Source of the DNA: Yersinia hibernica
Lineage (GTDB): Bacteria; Pseudomonadota; Gammaproteobacteria; Enterobacterales; Enterobacteriaceae
Direction of reading: 5' to 3'
Length of the DNA: 64,000 bases
Assembly: GCF_004124235.1 (NCBI RefSeq)
Contig: NZ_CP032487.1
Span: 1,612,001-1,676,000 of the forward strand
Shown here: positions 59,827 through 64,000 of the stretch, piece after piece
How positions within the stretch are numbered: the stretch's first letter is position 1
How the letters are laid out: each line of letters opens with the position of its first letter
Translations under genes and position numbers: made by a program
Notes under the pieces: model-generated
The model's database searches: none
The model's input: the letters and a program-made list of their open reading frames with translations, nothing else
What the model was told of the DNA's origin: nothing

Positions 59827-62208
59827 ATGTCCAACAATGGCCTAAATCTGTGTAATGTGCTTTGGTACAACCAGCTTGGCATGCACGATGTTGACAGGGT
59901 TGGCGGCAAAAATGCCTCCTTGGGTGAAATGATAACCAATCTTTCTGAACTGGGTGTTTCGGTACCCAACGGTTTTGCTACCACCGCGCAGGCTTTTAAC
60001 GATTTTCTGGAGCAAAGCGGCGTGAATAACCGCATCTATCAACTATTGGACCAAACCAATGTTGATGATATTGCGGCGTTAGCTAAAGCTGGCGCACAGA
60101 TTCGTCAATGGGTGATTGAGACGCCATTCCATCCTGAATTCGAGCAGTCAATTCACGATGCATACCAACAATTAGCAGATGATCCGCACGCCTCATTTGC
60201 AGTGCGCTCATCAGCCACTGCGGAAGATATGCCGGATGCCTCTTTTGCCGGACAGCAGGAAACATTCCTCAATGTGCAGGGAATTGATGCGGTGATGATT
60301 GCCATCAAGCATGTTTTCGCCTCACTATTTAATGACCGAGCCATTTCTTATCGGGTGCATCAGGGCTATGACCATCGCGGCGTGGCACTGTCTGCCGGTG
60401 TCCAACGGATGGTGCGTTCAGACCTTGCCTCTTCCGGGGTGATGTTCACCATTGATACCGAATCGGGTTTTGACCAAGTGGTGTTTATCACCGCCGCTCA
60501 TGGGCTGGGCGAGATGGTGGTGCAAGGTGCGGTCAATCCTGACGAGTTTTATGTGCATAAACCGACGCTGCGCCTTGGCAAACCCGCCATTGTGCGCCGT
60601 AATATGGGGTCGAAAAAGATTCGCATGGTTTATGCCGAAAATCAGGAACATGGCAAACAAGTCCAAATTGAAGATGTACCAGAGGCACAACGCAATCGTT
60701 TCGCTCTCAGTGATGCTGAAGTTGAAGCTCTGGCACATCAGGCATTGTTGATTGAAGAGCACTATGGCCGCCCGATGGATATTGAGTGGGCGAAAGATGG
60801 CCATACCGGCCAGCTGTTTATCGTGCAGGCGCGCCCGGAAACGGTGCGTTCCAATGAACAGGTCATGGAGCGCTATCAGCTAAATAATCAGAGTAATGTG
60901 CTGGTGGAGGGCCGCGCTATTGGCCATCGCATTGGTGCGGGGCCGGTTAAGGTCATTCACGATATCAGCGAGATGGATAGAATTCAGGCCGGTGATGTTC
61001 TGGTGACAGACATGACTGATCCGGATTGGGAACCGATCATGAAAAAGGCATCCGCCATCGTCACTAATCGTGGTGGACGCACCTGTCATGCGGCGATTAT
61101 TGCGCGTGAATTAGGGATCCCGGCGGTGGTGGGCTGCGGTAATGCCACTGACATCTTGAGAGAAGGGCAAAATGTGACGGTTTCCTGTGCTGAGGGGGAT
61201 ACCGGTTATGTTTATCATGAGTTGCTAGACTTCTCTATTCAAAGCTCTCAAGTCACGGAATTACCTGATTTGCCGTTGAAAATCATGATGAACGTTGGTA
61301 ACCCAGACCGGGCATTCGACTTTGCGCGCTTGCCGAATGAAGGCGTTGGCTTGGCACGGCTGGAATTTATCATCAACCGCATGATTGGCGTGCATCCCAA
61401 AGCACTGCTGGAGTTTGACGGCCAATCGCCGGCGATTCAAACCGAAATCAAGGCGCTGATGCATGGTTATGATGATCCGGTTGAGTTTTATGTTGGCCGT
61501 TTAACAGAGGGGATTTCAACTCTGGGGGCGGCATTTTGGCCCAAACGGGTGATTGTGCGCTTATCCGATTTCAAATCTAACGAGTATGCCAACTTGGTCG
61601 GTGGGGAAGCTTATGAACCACACGAAGAGAATCCGATGTTGGGCTTTCGTGGGGCGGGGCGTTATGTCGCCGACAGCTTCCGCGACTGTTTTGCACTAGA
61701 ATGTGAGGCCGTTAAGCGGGTGCGCAATGTGATGGGTTTGACCAACGTTGAAGTGATGGTGCCTTTTGTGCGCACCGTGGCGCAGGCGCAGGCGGTGGTG
61801 GCTGAACTGGCCCAGCAGGGGCTTAAACGTGGCGAAAATGGTCTGAAAATCATTATGATGTGTGAAATTCCGTCGAATGCTTTACTGGCTGATCAATTCC
61901 TTGAACATTTTGATGGTTTCTCCATTGGCTCCAACGATATGACCCAGTTAACACTGGGGTTGGATCGTGACTCGGGTGTGGTGTCAGCCTTGTTTGATGA
62001 GCGCAATGAGGCAGTAAAAGCATTGTTATCAATGGCAATTCAGGCCGCCAAACGGCAAGGAAAATATGTCGGTATCTGTGGCCAGGGCCCATCAGATCAC
62101 GAAGATTTTGCTTTATGGCTGATGGAGCAAGGGATCGACAGTTTGTCTCTTAATCCAGACACGGTGGTACAAACTTGGTTGAGTCTGGCGGAGCATACCA
62201 AACATTAA
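59827..62208 (+). CDS. ppsA: Phosphoenolpyruvate synthase
   Basis: A 793-residue PEP synthase making PEP from pyruvate and ATP during gluconeogenic growth. The N-terminal ATP-binding domain contains [14 protein letters not shown] and [19 protein letters not shown]. The swivelling domain carries the catalytic histidine in [18 protein letters not shown]. The C-terminal PEP-binding domain ends near the catalytic Cys in [14 protein letters not shown]. It is divergent from ppsR. PEP from this enzyme supports AroH. A terminator follows within 40 nt. Confidence 0.97.
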   Translation: MSNNGLNLCNVLWYNQLGMHDVDRVGGKNASLGEMITNLSELGVSVPNGFATTAQAFNDFLEQSGVNNRIYQLLDQTNVDDIAALAKAGAQIRQWVIETPFHPEFEQSIHDAYQQLADDPHASFAVRSSATAEDMPDASFAGQQETFLNVQGIDAVMIAIKHVFASLFNDRAISYRVHQGYDHRGVALSAGVQRMVRSDLASSGVMFTIDTESGFDQVVFITAAHGLGEMVVQGAVNPDEFYVHKPTLRLGKPAIVRRNMGSKKIRMVYAENQEHGKQVQIEDVPEAQRNRFALSDAEVEALAHQALLIEEHYGRPMDIEWAKDGHTGQLFIVQARPETVRSNEQVMERYQLNNQSNVLVEGRAIGHRIGAGPVKVIHDISEMDRIQAGDVLVTDMTDPDWEPIMKKASAIVTNRGGRTCHAAIIARELGIPAVVGCGNATDILREGQNVTVSCAEGDTGYVYHELLDFSIQSSQVTELPDLPLKIMMNVGNPDRAFDFARLPNEGVGLARLEFIINRMIGVHPKALLEFDGQSPAIQTEIKALMHGYDDPVEFYVGRLTEGISTLGAAFWPKRVIVRLSDFKSNEYANLVGGEAYEPHEENPMLGFRGAGRYVADSFRDCFALECEAVKRVRNVMGLTNVEVMVPFVRTVAQAQAVVAELAQQGLKRGENGLKIIMMCEIPSNALLADQFLEHFDGFSIGSNDMTQLTLGLDRDSGVVSALFDERNEAVKALLSMAIQAAKRQGKYVGICGQGPSDHEDFALWLMEQGIDSLSLNPDTVVQTWLSLAEHTKH

Positions 62209-62245
62209 TGGGTAGTGGGTTATACCGATAGACAGATATTGAATT

Positions 62246-62273
62246 ATCCGCAGTTGCGGCTGCGGATTTTTTT
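62246..62273 (+). terminator. Terminator of ppsA
   Basis: Stem ATCCGCAG / CTGCGGAT with loop TTGCGG, then seven T. Confidence 0.88.
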
Positions 62274-62387
62274 CAATTATACAAATATATTTATAGTCAT
62301 TGGTGTTGCCAATAGCCGGCCGGGCAGTGATAAATCGGGCAGAATGGGTGTGAACCAAAATAGGGCATTTTGCGCCAGAATATCAAT

Positions 62388-62507
62388 AAAAAAAAAGCCC
62401 GTCTTAGGTGACAGGCAAAGACTACACACAGCAATACGTGTATCGATTACAGATATTTAAATAAGTCATTATGAAATGATTTATTTAAATGTCTTAGGGG
62501 GAACTGC
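62388..62507 (-). ncRNA. rprA: RprA, Rcs-activated small RNA that stimulates rpoS translation
   Basis: On the minus strand 62414-62435 is identical in 22 nt to the core of E. coli RprA (TTGCTGTGTGTAGTCTTTGC is part of it). A terminator GCCTGTC / GACGGGC with nine T ends the RNA at about 62388. Near the 5' side a long hairpin spans 62455-62490 (arms ATTTAAATAA / TTATTTAAAT), replacing the E. coli 5' stem. TATTAT at 62514-62519 may be the -10 element, giving ~120 nt. RprA lies beside ydiK in E. coli too. Exact 5' end is inferred. Confidence 0.85.
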
Positions 62508-62545
62508 TGGTCAATAATACTAAGTAAATTCCGTGAGTTAGTCAT

Positions 62546-62559
62546 TAAGAAATATCCGA
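62546..62559 (+). promoter_or_regulatory. RcsB-like box upstream of rprA
   Basis: TAAGAAATATCCGA matches 10 of 14 positions of the RcsB consensus TAAGAATATTCCTA. Its centre is ~46 nt upstream of the inferred rprA start, where RcsB activates E. coli rprA. The rest of 62560-62753 is AT-rich with no gene. Confidence 0.55.
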
Positions 62560-62753
62560 ATAAAATTGATTTAATATATACTTATTATAAAAGTAATTTC
62601 GTCTTGTTATTAATGTCGGCCTTATTTAATATCTATACGATGGGTTGCATAGAATATAAATAGAAATATTAAAATGTCGGTTGTTTATTGTTAATAGCGA
62701 ATATAGCTAAATAATAGGGGTTAAGCAGCATAACTGCCAAACCCCATGAAATA

Positions 62754-63857
62754 TTAAAGCTCTTCTAAATGTTTGGCGACTTCTTGCATGCTCTCTTCGG
62801 GCTCAGGGGCTTCACTGACCCACGCCGATGTCAGGCGATAGGAAATGGCCAACACCACCGGGCCGATAAACAGCCCAATCATACCGAATGACAACAACCC
62901 GCCAATAACACCGGAAAGAATTAATATCATTGGCATATCGGCTTCCATTCGGATGAGATAGGGCCGTAATATGTTATCCATTGTTCCGACAATACAGCTC
63001 CAGACCAGTAATATCGTGCCCCAGGTTGAATCACCGGTCCAATACAGCCAGATGACTGAGGGGATCAGTATCAGCAGTGGCCCGAGTTGCGCCACACAGC
63101 AAATAAACATTAATACCGTGAATAGCATTGCATATTGTATCCCGGCAATGGCCAGACCAATCCCGCCGAGCACGGCTTGCACCAACGCCGTGACCACCAC
63201 CCCGAGTGCGACCGCCCGGATAGCTTTGGCGGTCAGCACCACCACGGCATCGCCACGTTTATCGGCTGCCCGCACCGCAAAATGGCGAATCCCCAGGCCG
63301 ACTTGTTCGCCATGGAAATAAAGCAAAGTGCTAAACAGCACCATCAGTGCCAGATGAATTAAGAAGTAGCCGACATGGGCTGCTTGCGCGACTAGCCAGG
63401 TTGCAGCGGCCCCAATATAGGGCTGAACTTTGGCAATCAGGACATTGCCGCCGCCGGCAATCAGTGAATGCCAGCCGCTATACAATTTATTGCCCACCAT
63501 GGGGATGGATTTAAGCCAGGTGACATCCGGCATTTTTAAATTAGATGGGCTGGATGCCCACTGGATAAGCGGGCCACTGTTCTCAACCAAGCTACTGACC
63601 AGCAGTGCAATGGGGATAACGAACAGTAACACCAGCAGAAGGGTCATGATAATTGCCGCCAACCAGCGCTTGCCCCATAACAGATTTTGCAATCGGATAA
63701 GCAAAGGCCAGGTGGCAATCACGACCATGCCAGCCCAGGCAAAGCCCATGATAAAGGGCTGTACCACCCAAAAACTGGCGATAATCATAATCAAAATGAA
63801 TATCACCCCAAACATCAGTTTAGGTAAATCGAAATGACGTAGCTGCGGGTAATTCAT
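62754..63857 (-). CDS. ydiK: YdiK, AI-2E family inner-membrane transporter
   Basis: A 367-residue protein of the PerM/AI-2E (UPF0118) family with about eight helices: VIFILIMIIASFWVVQPFIMG near the N-terminus, then a helix-rich C-terminal half (ALVQAVLGGIGLAIAG; GLLSFGMIGLFIGPVVLAIS). A central soluble-like segment lies near residues 120-165. The substrate is unknown; the family name does not prove autoinducer export. It sits beside rprA as in E. coli. The last 143 nt of the window lie upstream of it and show no gene. Confidence 0.9.
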   Translation of the reverse strand: MNYPQLRHFDLPKLMFGVIFILIMIIASFWVVQPFIMGFAWAGMVVIATWPLLIRLQNLLWGKRWLAAIIMTLLLVLLFVIPIALLVSSLVENSGPLIQWASSPSNLKMPDVTWLKSIPMVGNKLYSGWHSLIAGGGNVLIAKVQPYIGAAATWLVAQAAHVGYFLIHLALMVLFSTLLYFHGEQVGLGIRHFAVRAADKRGDAVVVLTAKAIRAVALGVVVTALVQAVLGGIGLAIAGIQYAMLFTVLMFICCVAQLGPLLILIPSVIWLYWTGDSTWGTILLVWSCIVGTMDNILRPYLIRMEADMPMILILSGVIGGLLSFGMIGLFIGPVVLAISYRLTSAWVSEAPEPEESMQEVAKHLEEL

Positions 63858-64000
63858 TAGTGGATTCTCATTTCACAAATCATGGCAAGGTGGCCATCGC
63901 ACTGTATTCTCGGTACTCATTAGATTGGGTACTAATGCGGTATTTGCACCCATCTTATTAAACTTCAATAGTAATCATGGTGTATTTCCGCTGTTTTTAA

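Overview
The window looks like a chromosome segment of an enteric Yersinia, probably of the Y. enterocolitica / Y. pseudotuberculosis type rather than Escherichia. The signs are the yfeABCD metal transporter, a pectin cassette with pelW-togMNAB-kdgM, an arn operon with Yersinia-length proteins, an ERIC-type repeat, and intermediate base composition. Species cannot be fixed from this sequence alone. I found no phage, insertion sequence, CRISPR array, tRNA or rRNA gene.

The scaffold follows the gene order I recall for the E. coli region around thrS/pheST: tcyP-ydjM / yniC-yniB / yniA / thrS-infC-rpmI-rplT-pheM-pheS-pheT-ihfA / btuC-btuE-btuD / nlpC / ydiU(selO) / ydiE(hemP) / aroH-ppsR-ppsA / rprA-ydiK. 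Between these blocks sit Yersinia-specific cassettes. (1) 2.9-12.5 kb: pectin and oligogalacturonide use, with the porin KdgM, the TogMNAB importer, cytoplasmic lyase PelW, and KduI, KduD and KdgF. Three KdgR-type palindromes mark it as one regulon. (2) 14.2-20.6 kb: a LysR regulator convergent with scpC-scpB-argK-scpA (succinate/propionate metabolism through methylmalonyl-CoA). (3) 21.9-30.0 kb: yfeDCBA with a Fur box, emtA, marC, a patch of small orphan genes, a DUF554 membrane protein and a KTSC protein. (4) 37.8-39.2 kb: a TM2 protein, a 31-residue lipoprotein and a DUF2502 protein, between ihfA and btuC. (5) 42.0-49.6 kb: arnBCADTEF for lipid A modification, between btuD and nlpC, with overlapping PmrA- and PhoP-type boxes upstream. 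(6) 50.4-51.4 kb: lplA, translationally coupled to selO. (7) 52.9-57.3 kb: a hemin locus hemP-hmuR-hmuS-hmuT that stops at the periplasmic binding protein; hmuU and hmuV are not here.

The translation core (thrS, infC with an AUU start, rpmI, rplT, pheM leader and attenuator, pheS, pheT, ihfA) is intact. A degenerate but full-length ERIC element (128 bp) lies in the pheST leader. At the right end aroH, ppsR and ppsA connect PEP supply to aromatic biosynthesis. The gap between ppsA and ydiK encodes the Rcs-regulated small RNA RprA.

Annotations added beyond obvious long reading frames are hemP (59 aa), pheM, a 31-aa lipoprotein with its own terminator, rprA with an RcsB-like box, a LexA box before ydjM, and a minus-strand terminator at 28.6 kb that serves no recognised gene. 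No strongly novel multi-gene system is evident. The best leads are the incomplete hemin locus, the orphan terminator, the small lipoprotein with the G9-tract DUF2502 gene beside it, and the ERIC in the pheST leader.
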